Shown: positions 26,220 to 34,957, counted from the first letter of the stretch. The stretch: DNA of 64,000 nt from an uncultured Olsenella sp. (GCA_900316105.1 ONBR01000004.1:1-64000), one strand, 5' to 3'. A program made the numbers and translations. Notes: a model not told the origin generated them from the sequence alone.

Positions 26220-26996
26220 CTATCCGCGCAGAAAGACCCACTGGTCCTTGCTGGAGCGCCCTTCGTCGAAGCGGTAGCCACGCTCGGCGAAGCCTCGCAG
26301 GTCGGCGACCTCCTCTACCTGGTGCTCGGCCGCCCAGCGAACGAAGGAGCCACGCGCCGCCTTGGCCTCGGTTGACGGCTGGCGGACCTTTCCATCCGCT
26401 CGCAGCGTGCCAAAGACGCAGGTCAGAACCCTGGGACCGCCCGGAATGGCAAAGGGCTCCACGGCCTTCGAGTACTCCTTTGAGGCGACGTTCACGATGG
26501 TGCCCACGCCAGGCATGGTAGCCAGGGCGTCGTAAATCCTACTGTCCCAGAACTCATAGAGGTTGCGGGCACCGCCCACGGGAAGCTTCGCCTGCATCTC
26601 CAGCCTGTAGGGCGTCACTCCGTCCAGGGGACGGACCAGGCCGTAGAGTCCCGAGACGATGCGCAAGTGGAAGGAAAGCCAGCTCAGCTGGACGCTATCC
26701 ATCACGGGCGCCGCCAGGTGGGTGTATTGGATGCCGCTGTAGCTCGCGGCCGCCGCCGTGAGGGTGCTCGTCTCGGCCAACATGTCCTCGGGCAGGGTGA
26801 GGGTGCGCGTCCAGTTTTCGTCCGCGAGTTTGTCCGAGCACTGCCAGACCCTCTGGGCCTCCTCGCGTCCCAGGGAGCGCAGCTCCAGGGCAAGCTCGTG
26901 GGCCTCTTCAAGAAACTGTGGAGCCGAGCTTGGCCGCGGCTCGTCGTCGCTCTCGACCATCTTCTTTGCCGGCGACACGATCATGACAAAGGACAT
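26220..26996 (-). CDS. yaaA: YaaA family protein (peroxide stress response)
   Basis: 258 residues from the ATG at 26996, with GGAGGGA upstream. MSFVMIVSPAKKM, the central RIVSGLYGLVRPLDGVTPYRLEM, NLYEFW and the late ASKEYSKAV segments are signatures of the YaaA/DUF328 family. YaaA in E. coli limits intracellular iron and DNA damage during peroxide stress and binds DNA through a helix-hairpin-helix-like region. A TGTGACA-type palindrome pair lies 24 nt upstream of the start codon. Confidence 0.88.
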   Translation of the reverse strand: MSFVMIVSPAKKMVESDDEPRPSSAPQFLEEAHELALELRSLGREEAQRVWQCSDKLADENWTRTLTLPEDMLAETSTLTAAAASYSGIQYTHLAAPVMDSVQLSWLSFHLRIVSGLYGLVRPLDGVTPYRLEMQAKLPVGGARNLYEFWDSRIYDALATMPGVGTIVNVASKEYSKAVEPFAIPGGPRVLTCVFGTLRADGKVRQPSTEAKAARGSFVRWAAEHQVEEVADLRGFAERGYRFDEGRSSKDQWVFLRG

Positions 26997-27019
26997 GCGG
27001 CTTCCCTCCAATGCCGAGA

Positions 27020-27082
27020 TGTGACAATTGCCCCAGGGGATTTGTCACATTCTGGGACAGTTACCCCTGGGATAAATGTCCC
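27020..27082. repeat. TGTGACA-CCCCAGGGG palindrome family, two adjacent copies
   Basis: Copy 1 (27020-27049) is TGTGACAAT-TG-CCCCAGGGG-ATTTGTCACA. Copy 2 (27054-27082) is the GGGACA...TGTCCC variant around ACCCCTGGGAT. They fill the gap between the NA37-type gene and yaaA; copy 1 lies 24 nt before the yaaA start. Confidence 0.75.
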
Positions 27083-27086
27083 GCAC

Positions 27087-28190
27087 CTACTTGTTCTCGA
27101 TACGCGCCACGTTTTTGATCAGGATCGATACCATACCGTCGGAGTCAGCCGTGAACTCGATGTAGTTGTCATCCGCCGCATACTCGCTGGGGAAGGTGAT
27201 CTCGATTCCCGTGTCAGTCTTTATCTTGTGGTTCTTTGCGATACGGTTGGCTGCCGAGCGACGAACGGGCACCTCCTCGGGCAGGCGCTCCTCTCGCGCC
27301 ACCTGCTCGTAGCGCTCTTGCATCTCGGGGTGCTCCTCGAAGACCTGCCTGCCCACCTCCATGGGCGAGAATGACTCCTCCATTTCGGCGGACGAGGTCA
27401 CCGCATGCTTGGCCTGGGCCACGGCCTCAACGACGTTCTTGCCGTACTCCTCGGCCACCTTCTCGACGATGTGCTCCACGCTCTGGACGGCCTCCTTCGC
27501 GGACGCCCTTGAGCTGCACTGGAGGAGATGCTCCGGGATGAGTTCCACCGTGCTGCCTGCCTGGCTGCGCTCCTTGTCATGGAAGTCTATGGTCCCAGTC
27601 TGCAGGTTCACCAGGAGGTAGGTATCCAGCTTCTGCGAGGGATTGGGCAGGGTGGAGTCCTGGCGCAGGATCTCGTTCGACGCGGCGCCCGTGCCGTCCG
27701 CGCCCAAGTCGTGCACGTAGGCCTGCTTGCGCGGGAGGAGGGCCGCCCCAAAGTAGCGCTCGGACAGGTCCTCCTCGTCGGCCAGCTGGGCGGCCGCGGC
27801 TACCATGGCCTGGGCGACCTGACCGTCACCTGCATCCTTTGCCTTGGAGCTGATGTCGCGGGTGTCCGTGAAGTCGGCCACCAGAAGGTCGCATTGCTCC
27901 AGGTCTTCGCAGCGGCGGAGCTCTTCCCAGAGGAACTGGGCCAGCTGCTGGGAGAGTTCCACGAAGCTCACTCCCCCACCGCGGGCGTATTCCTCCAGGG
28001 CCCCGCCAAAGGAGCTCTGGTCGTCGAACTCCCCATGCCTGCTCTCGGGCGAGGAGATGAGCTTGCGCATGTTGCGCTGGACGTAGGACTTGACCGCACG
28101 GGTCTCCAGGTCGAGCTCGCGCTCGCTGGGATAGACGGAGCCAGATTCGAAGTCAAAGGCGTGCAGGATGGCGTGGTCGATGTGCATCAT
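27087..28190 (-). CDS. 37-kDa nucleoid-associated protein (NdpA/YejK-like)
   Basis: 367 residues from the first of two adjacent ATGs (28190; GGAG about 10 nt upstream). The MHIDHAILHAFD start, the DLLVADFTD region, LPRKQAYVHDLGAD and the C-terminal IEFTADSDGMVSILIKNVARIENK fit the NA37 nucleoid-associated family, proteins that bind bacterial DNA and topoisomerases. A precise role in this organism is unknown. It lies between two repeat palindromes in a minus-strand series with ADP-ribosylglycohydrolase upstream and yaaA downstream. Confidence 0.75.
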   Translation of the reverse strand: MMHIDHAILHAFDFESGSVYPSERELDLETRAVKSYVQRNMRKLISSPESRHGEFDDQSSFGGALEEYARGGGVSFVELSQQLAQFLWEELRRCEDLEQCDLLVADFTDTRDISSKAKDAGDGQVAQAMVAAAAQLADEEDLSERYFGAALLPRKQAYVHDLGADGTGAASNEILRQDSTLPNPSQKLDTYLLVNLQTGTIDFHDKERSQAGSTVELIPEHLLQCSSRASAKEAVQSVEHIVEKVAEEYGKNVVEAVAQAKHAVTSSAEMEESFSPMEVGRQVFEEHPEMQERYEQVAREERLPEEVPVRRSAANRIAKNHKIKTDTGIEITFPSEYAADDNYIEFTADSDGMVSILIKNVARIENK

Positions 28191-28220
28191 TGTGAGGCAG
28201 CTCCAAAGCTTTCGTACGTG

Positions 28221-28251
28221 TGTGACAATGGCGCCAGGCGCTATTGTCACA
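28221..28251. repeat. TGTGACA palindrome family, variant core
   Basis: TGTGACAAT-GGCGCC-A-GGCGCT-ATTGTCACA, a near-perfect 31-nt palindrome. It lies 31 nt before the start of the NA37-type gene and 11 nt after the ADP-ribosylglycohydrolase stop. The central block is GGCGCCAGGCGC instead of CCCCAGGGG. Confidence 0.75.
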
Positions 28252-28261
28252 TTCCTCTTGT

Positions 28262-29080
28262 CTAGAAGAGGCAGGAATCAATGAGGTCCTTCTCGCGGAG
28301 GGCGTCCAGCCACTCGTCGGGAATCGACCAGGCACCGTAAATGGTTCCCGCCAGGGCTCCGGCAACGGCAGCTGTCGTATCGGTATCGTCACCCAGGTTC
28401 ACTGCCGCTAGGACGCAATCCCGATAGTTCGACGTAGTGCCCACGCACCAGAGTGCCGCATAGTAGGTGTCGCGGACGAAGCCGCCCGAGCGCACATGTT
28501 TGCGCGACTTGTCACCGTACTGGTCTTTCAGGCGCTCGCGGACGGCGATGGGATCTTTGCTGGCGTCTCGCAGAATGTGAACGAAGCTCACACAGGTCTC
28601 GTAAGACACGTGGTGGGCATGGGTGATGGCACTCACGTCGCGGATCTGATCGTCGCTCGCGTCGCAGAAGGCCAGGGGCGCAATGCGCATCAGGGAGCCA
28701 TTGCCGTTGTCACGCTCTCCCTTCATGCCGTGGCCCTCCATGAGGGCGTTTCGCGTGGTGTTGCCGATGTCAAAGAGGCCGTCAACCGTGTAGTTCCCCA
28801 TCCTCATCCAGGCCTCGAAGCGCAGACGGATGTCATCCACATCAACACAGCCGCAGGTCTTTATGGAATCGCAGGTGGCAAGGGTCATCGAGGTGTCGTC
28901 TGACCAGGTTCCCGCAGGCTGGTCGTGAGTCCCGTGGCCAACCATGTCCGTGCACTGGAAGCTGTCGCGGCTCATGAACTCGAAAGGGACGCCCAGGGCG
29001 TCACCAACCGCCTCGCCGTAGATTGCATCGCGCAGGCCATGCAGCTTTGCGCTCTGGGTCGGTCGTTCGGTCGTAGGCAT
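28262..29080 (-). CDS. ADP-ribosylglycohydrolase family protein
   Basis: 272 residues. WSDDTSM (about 58-64) and the late GDDTDTTAAVAGALAG supply the acidic residues that bind the two Mg ions in DraG/ARH enzymes; GERDNGNGSLMRIAPLA is the conserved central segment. These enzymes remove ADP-ribose from proteins or nucleic acids. In nitrogen fixers, DraG reactivates dinitrogenase reductase (NifH). This gene is only about 0.5 kb from the hydEF/nitrogenase-like cluster on the same strand, but no DraT homologue is visible, so a link is speculative. Confidence 0.88.
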   Translation of the reverse strand: MPTTERPTQSAKLHGLRDAIYGEAVGDALGVPFEFMSRDSFQCTDMVGHGTHDQPAGTWSDDTSMTLATCDSIKTCGCVDVDDIRLRFEAWMRMGNYTVDGLFDIGNTTRNALMEGHGMKGERDNGNGSLMRIAPLAFCDASDDQIRDVSAITHAHHVSYETCVSFVHILRDASKDPIAVRERLKDQYGDKSRKHVRSGGFVRDTYYAALWCVGTTSNYRDCVLAAVNLGDDTDTTAAVAGALAGTIYGAWSIPDEWLDALREKDLIDSCLF

Positions 29081-29132
29081 TGCTCACCTCTCTGACGTGC
29101 GGAATAACTTTTCTATCATGCCACAAGACAGC

Positions 29133-29213
29133 GAGACATTAGGGACGGAGCACTTTGTCTCATTGGCTTGGGCCTCTACCTGGAGAGACATTAGGGACGG
29201 AGTCATTTGTCTC
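29133..29213. repeat. two copies of the GACGGAG 29-30-nt palindromic repeat
   Basis: GAGACATTAGGGACGGAG followed by CACTTTGTCTC (29133-29161), and the same pattern with TCATTTGTCTC (29185-29213). GAGACA and TGTCTC form the ends of each imperfect palindrome. Same family as the arrays at 29484 and 57606. Confidence 0.75.
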
Positions 29214-29235
29214 ATTGGCCAGGGTCTGGAGCAGT

Positions 29236-29380
29236 TTCTGGGCCGGCGTGAGGGCCGGCGACTGGGCCGTCGTTTGGGCCGGCGTCAGGTCAGCCGTCAG
29301 GACTGGCGTGAGGGCCGGCGACTGGGTCATCGTCAGGCCAGCCGTCTGGACCGGCATCTGGTCGGTGATCTGTACCTCGG
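29236..29380. repeat. degenerate GGCCGGCG-rich tandem repeat
   Basis: Units resembling CTGGGCCGGCGTGAGG recur about every 15 nt, and a block at 29241-29268 recurs 60 nt later at 29301-29328. Frames across it give repetitive Arg/Gly- or Thr/Ala-rich peptides with no start context, so it is treated as non-coding. The remainder of 29081-29483 shows no gene. Confidence 0.6.
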
Positions 29381-29483
29381 CTTGGCCCAGAGGGTCAGCT
29401 CTGTCCGCTTCTCCTCGTCACCTTAGCCCGCGCCTCAGTCTGCGCCGCCCCCTGTCACGCTGGCCTCAGCCCAGCCACTAACA

Positions 29484-29616
29484 TGCTCTGTCCCCTTTGT
29501 CTCTGAGACAGTTTGCTCCGTCCCCTTTGTCTCTGAGACAGTTTGCTCCGTCCCCTTTGTCTCTGAGACAGTTTGCTCCGTCCCCTTTGTCTCTGAGACA
29601 AAGTGCTCCGTCCCCA
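29484..29616. repeat. 30-bp tandem array (TGCTCCGTCCCC unit)
   Basis: Four 30-nt units of TGCTCCGTCCCCTTTGTCTC plus TGAGACAGTT (29484, 29514, 29544, 29574) and a partial fifth, ending 6 nt before the hydE stop codon. It is the reverse complement of the GAGACAATGGGGACGGAG type at 57606. Confidence 0.85.
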
Positions 29617-29621
29617 ATGAC

Positions 29622-30755
29622 TCACTGGCGGGTGCAGTGGTCTCCTCGGCTGGTCACGACCTGGTAGCCCACGCTGGAGACGCGCCTGGCCATGCAGGCA
29701 CGACACTCGGCTGCCTCGTCGCCGGTACAGATCTTTCCGTCGTAGAGCAGGTACTTGCCGCGAACGTCACGGGGTGACAGGTTGGGCATCACGACGTTTG
29801 CCCCAGCCAGGATGCCCAGCTCGCGCCCGCGCGGGTTGATGGTCCCCAATGCTGTCGTCGCGGGCAAGAGAACCTCCGGCATCATGAGCCGAATCACTCC
29901 CAAGAGGTGAAGGGTGTCCTCCAAAGTCCCCGCAGGCTCGTCGCGAAATGGCGTGTCCTTGTGGGGGATGAAGGGTCCGATACCTACCATGTGAGCTCCC
30001 AGCCCCTGCATGTACTCCAGGTCCTCGACCACGAACTCCCAGGTCTGATAGGGTGTCCCCACCATGATGCCGCAGCCAACCTGATAGCCGATGTCCATGA
30101 GGTCGCTCAGGCAGCGCTTGCGGTTGGCGATGGAGAGCTCGGCGGGATGGAGTTTGCCGTAGTGCCAGGGATTGGAAGTCTCCTGGCGCAGGAGGTAGCG
30201 CTCGACTCCCGCCTCGAAGTAGCGCTCGTAGCTCTCGCGGGACTTCTCGCCTATGGAGAGGGTCACGGCACAGTCGGGATGAGCCTCCTTGATGCGGCGA
30301 ACCAGGTCACAGAGGATATCGTCGGTATAGTGGACGTCCTCCCCGCCCTGAAGGACGGAGGTGCGAAAGTCCAGCTCATAGCCCTTGTCGCAGCAGTCCA
30401 GAATCTCTTCCTCGCTCAGGCGGTAACGCTCGACATGACTGTTGGACCGGCGCAGTCCGCAATAATAGCAATCGTTCTTGCAGTAGGAGGAGAACTCGAT
30501 GAGGCCGCGGAGGTAGACCTCCTTGCCGTAGTGGGCCTCGCGGACCTCGCGGGCGTGGCCGTAGAGGAACTGGGCCTCTTCCTCGTCCATCGTGCGCAGG
30601 AGATCAGCTAGGTCTGCCGCGGGCAGGGTCCTCTCCTGGCGGAGGCGCAGGATTCGCTCCTCATTGGCCGTATGGGCCTCCCAGCTCGCTGGCGGGTTCT
30701 GTTGCTGTGACCTCTGCGTCGCGCGCAGGTCATTTACGGACAGCAATTCCATCAT
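29622..30755 (-). CDS. hydE: [FeFe]-hydrogenase H-cluster radical SAM maturase HydE
   Basis: 377 residues. The radical-SAM cysteine motif is CKNDCYYC (about residues 92-99), in the context FSSYCKNDCYYCGLRRSN specific to HydE. ETSNPWHYGKLHP and GYQVGCGIMVGTPYQT line the barrel, and ALGTINPRGRELGILAGAN is conserved. The C-terminal CTGDEAAECRAC can hold the auxiliary cluster found in many HydE proteins. HydE acts with HydF and HydG to build the 2Fe subcluster. It is last in the minus-strand run after hydF, but a 215-nt repeat-filled gap separates them. No hydG or hydA is in the window. Confidence 0.95.
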   Translation of the reverse strand: MMELLSVNDLRATQRSQQQNPPASWEAHTANEERILRLRQERTLPAADLADLLRTMDEEEAQFLYGHAREVREAHYGKEVYLRGLIEFSSYCKNDCYYCGLRRSNSHVERYRLSEEEILDCCDKGYELDFRTSVLQGGEDVHYTDDILCDLVRRIKEAHPDCAVTLSIGEKSRESYERYFEAGVERYLLRQETSNPWHYGKLHPAELSIANRKRCLSDLMDIGYQVGCGIMVGTPYQTWEFVVEDLEYMQGLGAHMVGIGPFIPHKDTPFRDEPAGTLEDTLHLLGVIRLMMPEVLLPATTALGTINPRGRELGILAGANVVMPNLSPRDVRGKYLLYDGKICTGDEAAECRACMARRVSSVGYQVVTSRGDHCTRQ

Positions 30756-30796
30756 GCACGTTTCCTAGTCGTCGATTCCATCGATATCCGCAGGAG

Positions 30797-30945
30797 TTAT
30801 CCATAGGGGGTACTCCCTTATCCATGGTACTTATCCATAGGGGGTACTCCCTTATCCATAAGGGAGTACCCCCTATGGATACCCCTGTGAGGGAGTACCC
30901 CCTATGGATACCCCTATGGATATGCCCCCTATGGATATGGATACG
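30797..30945. repeat. TATCCATAGGGGGTACTCCC repeat cluster
   Basis: At least two direct copies (30797, 30831) and two inverted copies (30862, 30891) of TATCCATAGGGGGTACTCCC, plus shorter CCCCTATGGATA fragments to about 30945. Direct and inverted copies can form a long hairpin centred near 30857. It fills the gap between hydF and hydE. Confidence 0.85.
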
Positions 30946-30970
30946 CCTGGCCAGCGGTCTACCCACTCCC

Positions 30971-32179
30971 CTAGTCCAAAAGCACCGCCACATCCGGGAA
31001 GAGGGCCACCGTCCTGCGGAGAATACCCTTCATGTGAGCGATGGCAACCCCGTAGTTGGTCATGGGCACGCCCTGTGCCTGGGCGCGTTTCATGCGGGTC
31101 TGCATCTCCTTCGCGTTGAGCATGCAGCCGCCGCAGTGGACCACGGCGTCAAAGTCCGTCAGGTCCTCGGGGAACTCGCGGCCGGAAGTCCAGGAGAGGT
31201 CCAGGTCCTTGCCCGTATACTCGCGAAGCCAGCCAGGGAGCTTCACCGTACCGATGTCGTTGCACTGGCGGTGGTGGGTGCAGCCCTCGCTAATGAGGAC
31301 GCGCGCGCCGTCGTCCAGCCGGTCAAGGGCGGCAGCGCCAGCGACGGCGGGCTTGAGCAGCCCCTTGTAGCGGGCCATGAGGATGGAGAAGGACGTGAGC
31401 GGGACCTCGGGCGGCACAATCTGCGCCACCTCCTGGAAGACCTGGCTATCAGTGACGACGAGGGCCGGACGACGGTCCTCTCCGCGCTCCTCCAGGGCCT
31501 GGGCCAGGCGATTCTGCTGGACCACGATGGCCTCCCCGTCCCCGTCCAGGATGTCGCGGATTGCCATCTGCTCAGGCAGAATCAGACGACCCTTGGGCGC
31601 AGCCTTGTCGATGGGGATGACCACCATCACGGTCTGACCGGGCTGGAAGAGGTCGCGCAGGAGTGGCCGGTCCTGACTCCCCTTGGTCCCCAGCTTCGCA
31701 ATGGCCTCCTTGAGGGTGTTGATGCCCTCCTTGGCCGTGGCCGACACGTGGATGGCATGGTCGTCGTCGGCAGGCACCTGATCCAGGAGGTCACGCTTGT
31801 TGTAGGCAATCAGGTAGGGCGTCCCCTGCTGCTTGAAGAGGTCCACAAGCTGGCGCTCACAGGCACCCAGGCCAGCGGTGGCATCCACCACCAGGACGGC
31901 CACGTCCGTGGAGCCCAGGACCTCACGGGTCTTCTTCACGCGGAGCTCGCCCAGCTCGCCCTCGTCGTCGAAGCCAGGGGTGTCCACTATGGTCACGGGT
32001 CCCAGGGGCAAAAGCTCCATGGACTTGATGACCGGATCGGTCGTGGTCCCCAGCTTGTCCGAGACCACGGCCAGATTCTGGCCCGTGACGGCGTTGACCA
32101 CGCTGGACTTGCCAGCGTTCCTGCGACCAAAGAAACCGATGTGCACGCGCTCGGCGGACGGCGTGTCGTTCAGACTCAT
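30971..32179 (-). CDS. hydF: [FeFe]-hydrogenase H-cluster maturation GTPase HydF
   Basis: 402 residues from the ATG at 32179 (GAGGAG upstream; the frame is open further but runs through palindromic repeats). The N-terminal GTPase has P-loop GRRNAGKSS, G3 DTPGF and G4 NKRD. The C-terminal cluster ligands are CTHHRQCNDIG and HCGGCMLN (HydF pattern CxHx..HCxxC). HydF is the scaffold that receives the diiron subcluster from HydE/HydG and loads it into HydA. Two TGTGACA palindromes lie 18 nt upstream of its start. Confidence 0.95.
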   Translation of the reverse strand: MSLNDTPSAERVHIGFFGRRNAGKSSVVNAVTGQNLAVVSDKLGTTTDPVIKSMELLPLGPVTIVDTPGFDDEGELGELRVKKTREVLGSTDVAVLVVDATAGLGACERQLVDLFKQQGTPYLIAYNKRDLLDQVPADDDHAIHVSATAKEGINTLKEAIAKLGTKGSQDRPLLRDLFQPGQTVMVVIPIDKAAPKGRLILPEQMAIRDILDGDGEAIVVQQNRLAQALEERGEDRRPALVVTDSQVFQEVAQIVPPEVPLTSFSILMARYKGLLKPAVAGAAALDRLDDGARVLISEGCTHHRQCNDIGTVKLPGWLREYTGKDLDLSWTSGREFPEDLTDFDAVVHCGGCMLNAKEMQTRMKRAQAQGVPMTNYGVAIAHMKGILRRTVALFPDVAVLLD

Positions 32180-32196
32180 GCTATCTCCTCTCACGA

Positions 32197-32261
32197 TGTG
32201 ACAATCACCCCAGGGGTAGGCGTCCCAAAATGTGACAATCACCCCAGGGGCATTTGTCCCA
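32197..32261. repeat. TGTGACA-CCCCAGGGG palindrome family, two adjacent copies
   Basis: TGTGACAATCACCCCAGGGG at 32197 and again at 32231, each followed by a TGTCCCA/GCGTCCCA right half. They lie 18 nt before the hydF start codon. The second copy supplies the last three codons and the TGA stop of the nitrogenase-like gene upstream. Confidence 0.8.
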
Positions 32262-33552
32262 TTTCCAGCAGGTTGGGAATCTCGTGCAGCCACTGGCGAC
32301 CCGATAGGGCCAGCTGCGGCAGCTGGTGGAAGGCAAAGCCCTCCTGGTCACGCTGGTCGCAAAGCGGCTGGTAGAAGGGGTCGGCGATGACATCCATGAC
32401 CCCAGACAGCGCTCTCTCGACCTCCTCCTCGCCTTGTGCGCAGGCGTCTCCCAACTCGGTCGAGACCAGCTTCCCGGAGTCCTCCACGGGCGCCAGCAGC
32501 CGGGTACGCACACCCTCACCGGATAGCTCCAACGCTGCGGCAAGAGACCCCATGACCACGGGCTCGCCGACGAAGACGGACGTGCGAGACTCTGGCACCA
32601 GGCCCACCGCCTCCCCGCGGTCCCTGCGGCAAGAGACCCGTGCCTCCAGGTAGGCCAGCCGGTCCCTCCCGTCGGTCAGGCTCTGCTCCATGGCACGATC
32701 AAGCACCCCCGCAAAGTCCCCGCAAGGGATACCCGCCACCCAGGGCTGGCCGAAGCGCTCCTTGAGGACCCGGGCGGCACGCAGGCCCGTAGCGGACACG
32801 ACCAGGTTCAGATCGGCCTCCCCCGCCCGGGCGATGTCATCCAGGGAGTCCCCCATGGCCCAACACGAGGTCAGCGAGAAGCCCGCCTGGCCCAGCCAGG
32901 TCTCCAAGGACTCCCGAGTCCCCGCCACAGCAAAGTCCAGCGGTGTCAGCCCCAGGACGTTGACCCTTCGGGTGACCTCAGACCGAGCGGTCCCGATCGG
33001 ACCAGCCCCAGCCCGATCGCAAGCCCCAGCCCAATCGCCAGCCCCAGCCCAATCGCCAGCTCCAGCCCGATCGCCAGCCCCAACCCGGCGATCGCCCTGT
33101 CCAGCCCCACGCACAAACTCCCGCGCGAGGAGCTCGAATGCCAGACCGGCCCCGCGCACGTAGTCGTGCATGCCGTTCGTGCTCAGGTAGTAGGTGGGAA
33201 TGCCGCACTGGCGCTGGACCAGGCGTGCGATGGCCTCGAAGTCCATCCCCATCTGGTAGGGAATCGGCGAGTTCACCAGGACGATGAAGCGGGGATGCAT
33301 CTGCCCCGCGGCCTCCACCACGTCGTGCACCAGACGTTCGTCGTCGCCCATGATGGCGTCGACGTCGCGCAGTCCGCTGATGAAGATGAGGCTGTCCCGG
33401 TCGTACCAGCGAATCTCGTCGTGGGTGTTGTAGGTGGAATTGCAGCCCGAGGGGTCGTGGATGACCACCATGCCACCCAGCTCAAAGAGGGCGGAGCAGA
33501 CGCCCGACACGTCACCCGTATAGACGGGCAGGATGCTGTATGCCTGTCTCAT
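32239..33552 (-). CDS. nitrogenase component 1-type protein (NifK-like subunit, set 1)
   Basis: 437 residues from the ATG at 33552 (GGAAGGAGGGACG upstream). The fold pattern is that of the NifD/NifK family: VCSALFELGGMVVIHDPSGC followed by NSTYNTHDEIRW, GLRDVDAIMGDD, and VLVNSPIPYQMGMDFEA. Of the three P-cluster-type Cys positions of NifK, only the GxxGC-type Cys (DPSGC) and an extra VC pair are present; the third position is Pro/Ile (NSPIP). Residues about 155-200 are a low-complexity insertion made by an 18-bp minisatellite. Its neighbours are a NifD-like gene and a NifH-like gene, so it is probably the second subunit of a nitrogenase-like reductase of unknown substrate. Confidence 0.8.
   Translation of the reverse strand: MRQAYSILPVYTGDVSGVCSALFELGGMVVIHDPSGCNSTYNTHDEIRWYDRDSLIFISGLRDVDAIMGDDERLVHDVVEAAGQMHPRFIVLVNSPIPYQMGMDFEAIARLVQRQCGIPTYYLSTNGMHDYVRGAGLAFELLAREFVRGAGQGDRRVGAGDRAGAGDWAGAGDWAGACDRAGAGPIGTARSEVTRRVNVLGLTPLDFAVAGTRESLETWLGQAGFSLTSCWAMGDSLDDIARAGEADLNLVVSATGLRAARVLKERFGQPWVAGIPCGDFAGVLDRAMEQSLTDGRDRLAYLEARVSCRRDRGEAVGLVPESRTSVFVGEPVVMGSLAAALELSGEGVRTRLLAPVEDSGKLVSTELGDACAQGEEEVERALSGVMDVIADPFYQPLCDQRDQEGFAFHQLPQLALSGRQWLHEIPNLLEMGQMPLG
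33000..33105. repeat. 18-bp minisatellite inside the NifK-like gene
   Basis: Repeats of an 18-nt unit like CCAGCCCCAGCCCAATCG keep the frame and encode GAGDWA-type hexapeptides. The unit is a multiple of three, so copy number can change without frameshift. Confidence 0.85.
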
Positions 33553-33565
33553 TCGTCCCTCCTTC

Positions 33566-34957
33566 CTAGCGCGGCAGCTGGCAGGCACAAGGCATGCCCA
33601 GCCCCTTGCGCGGCACCAGGGCCTTCGTGTCCTTGGACTCGGTCCAGGCCTCACGCATGAGCGTAACCAGGCGCAGGATGGCCGAGTAGCCCCACATGCC
33701 ATCAGTTTCGATGATGTTCACGAAGTGGCTGGTCCCGCAGAACCATGCCGCCTTTGGCCCCACCGCCAGCCAGTCGTCTCCTGGATGGGTAGCACCGTCC
33801 AGGCCGTCATTGTCCAGCTGTCTCAGGCTGGGATGGATGGTGGACCAAAGCTCCAGGTCGGGCGCGTTGACGCGCAGCCAGGCCAGGGTCTCCGCCTCCT
33901 CGCCGGAAACCGCGTCCAGGTAGACGCGACGGACGTCGAAGCCATGCTCAAGGAGGAGTCGCGCAAGCTCCAGGGGGTGGTTGATGCCCACGTAGTCGAT
34001 GGCCACGGGCACACCCGAAAGCTCACTGGAAAGCTCGTCGAGCGCCGCATCGCAGGCGACCCTCTTCCCCGCCGTGTCCGGCGCCTCGATCCCCAGGGCC
34101 GCGGCCAGACGGCCCAGCCCCTGGTCGATGCCCCCATAGCTCAGGGAGGTCGGCATGTAGAGTCCGGTCCTCCCCGTCCGTCGGACCAGCTTCTGGAGGC
34201 CATAGTCGCCAAAGAAGGACCGCGTCAAAAAGAGTCTGCTTGCCCCCAGCCCCAGGTACTCCTGGTAGGTCGCGCAGTCGTGGATCTGCCTCACCCGGAA
34301 GCCGGCCGCATCCAGCATCCGCACGATGTCCGAGTCGTCTGGCAGACGCAGGTCGTCGTTCACGACAGCCACCAGCCGCTCGTCCTCGGGCAGGGCCTGG
34401 ATGGGGTCCAGCATGGCCTTGCGCTCCTTCTGCTCGGGCGTGATGCCCGTCTTTTGCATGACAGGATCCATCCAGCAGCGCATGAAGAAGATGTCCGGGA
34501 AGCGTCGTTCTAGCTCTCGGTAGACGTAGGCCACGTCCGTACCCACGAAGTGGTGGAGGCAGACCAGAAAGACCATGACCGCGGGTGGCCTCTTGGGCAG
34601 GCGGCGAATCACGTCCGAGACGCCCTCGATCGTCGCCGTCTCCAGGTTGTCGTAGAGGTCATTCTCGACGAGGGTCACGCCCGAGAAGCGGTCTATCTTT
34701 CCCATCTCGGCCGCGGTCAGGACCACGCCACGCAAGCAGTTGTCCGCGCATACGTATATCTGGTGCGCCTCGGGAACCAGCATGCCCGTATGGACGATGT
34801 TCCAGTTCTCGTGGACGGGAGCGTTGAACTCCAGGACGTTGGGCACGGGTCGCGGGGTCTGGGCGTCTGCCACGCGGACCCAGGCAGGATGGGCAGAAGC
34901 CGCAGCGCCAGCCTGGCCAGCAGCCTTCCCCGCCTCGGGCCTTACACGGGACAGCAT
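33566..34957 (-). CDS. nitrogenase component 1-type protein (NifD-like subunit, set 1)
   Basis: 463 residues, start overlapping the NifH-like stop by 16 nt. [19 protein letters not shown] and VLTAAEMG occupy the position of the first P-cluster Cys, and [19 protein letters not shown] corresponds to the NifD SECPxGLIGDD segment with its Cys kept. A later [20 protein letters not shown] resembles the cofactor-domain helices. The His and Cys that hold FeMo-co in true NifD cannot be placed with confidence. It probably pairs with the 437-residue NifK-like protein. The function could be a catalytic reductase or a scaffold; no NifB, NifE or NifN is visible. Confidence 0.8.
   Translation of the reverse strand: MLSRVRPEAGKAAGQAGAAASAHPAWVRVADAQTPRPVPNVLEFNAPVHENWNIVHTGMLVPEAHQIYVCADNCLRGVVLTAAEMGKIDRFSGVTLVENDLYDNLETATIEGVSDVIRRLPKRPPAVMVFLVCLHHFVGTDVAYVYRELERRFPDIFFMRCWMDPVMQKTGITPEQKERKAMLDPIQALPEDERLVAVVNDDLRLPDDSDIVRMLDAAGFRVRQIHDCATYQEYLGLGASRLFLTRSFFGDYGLQKLVRRTGRTGLYMPTSLSYGGIDQGLGRLAAALGIEAPDTAGKRVACDAALDELSSELSGVPVAIDYVGINHPLELARLLLEHGFDVRRVYLDAVSGEEAETLAWLRVNAPDLELWSTIHPSLRQLDNDGLDGATHPGDDWLAVGPKAAWFCGTSHFVNIIETDGMWGYSAILRLVTLMREAWTESKDTKALVPRKGLGMPCACQLPR

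Noticed and set aside
25986..26375. 129-codon frame between rrf2 and yaaA
   Set aside because: No ribosome site, overlaps the structured element and the yaaA 3' end, and shows no recognisable domain.
28262..29080. DraG regulating the nitrogenase-like NifH proteins
   Set aside because: The enzyme family and proximity fit, but no DraT is visible and ADP-ribosylglycohydrolases have many other roles, so it was not raised to a finding.
29097..29481. Arg/Gly-rich frames over the GGCCGGCG repeat
   Set aside because: Peptides are direct products of the tandem repeat in several frames at once, so coding is not supported.
29484..29616. CRISPR array
   Set aside because: The 30-nt units abut with no unique spacers and each unit is itself palindromic; no cas genes are near.
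30707..32374. 555-codon plus-strand frame opposite hydF
   Set aside because: It begins in the TATCCATAGGGGG repeats and mirrors hydF, which has all GTPase and cluster motifs.
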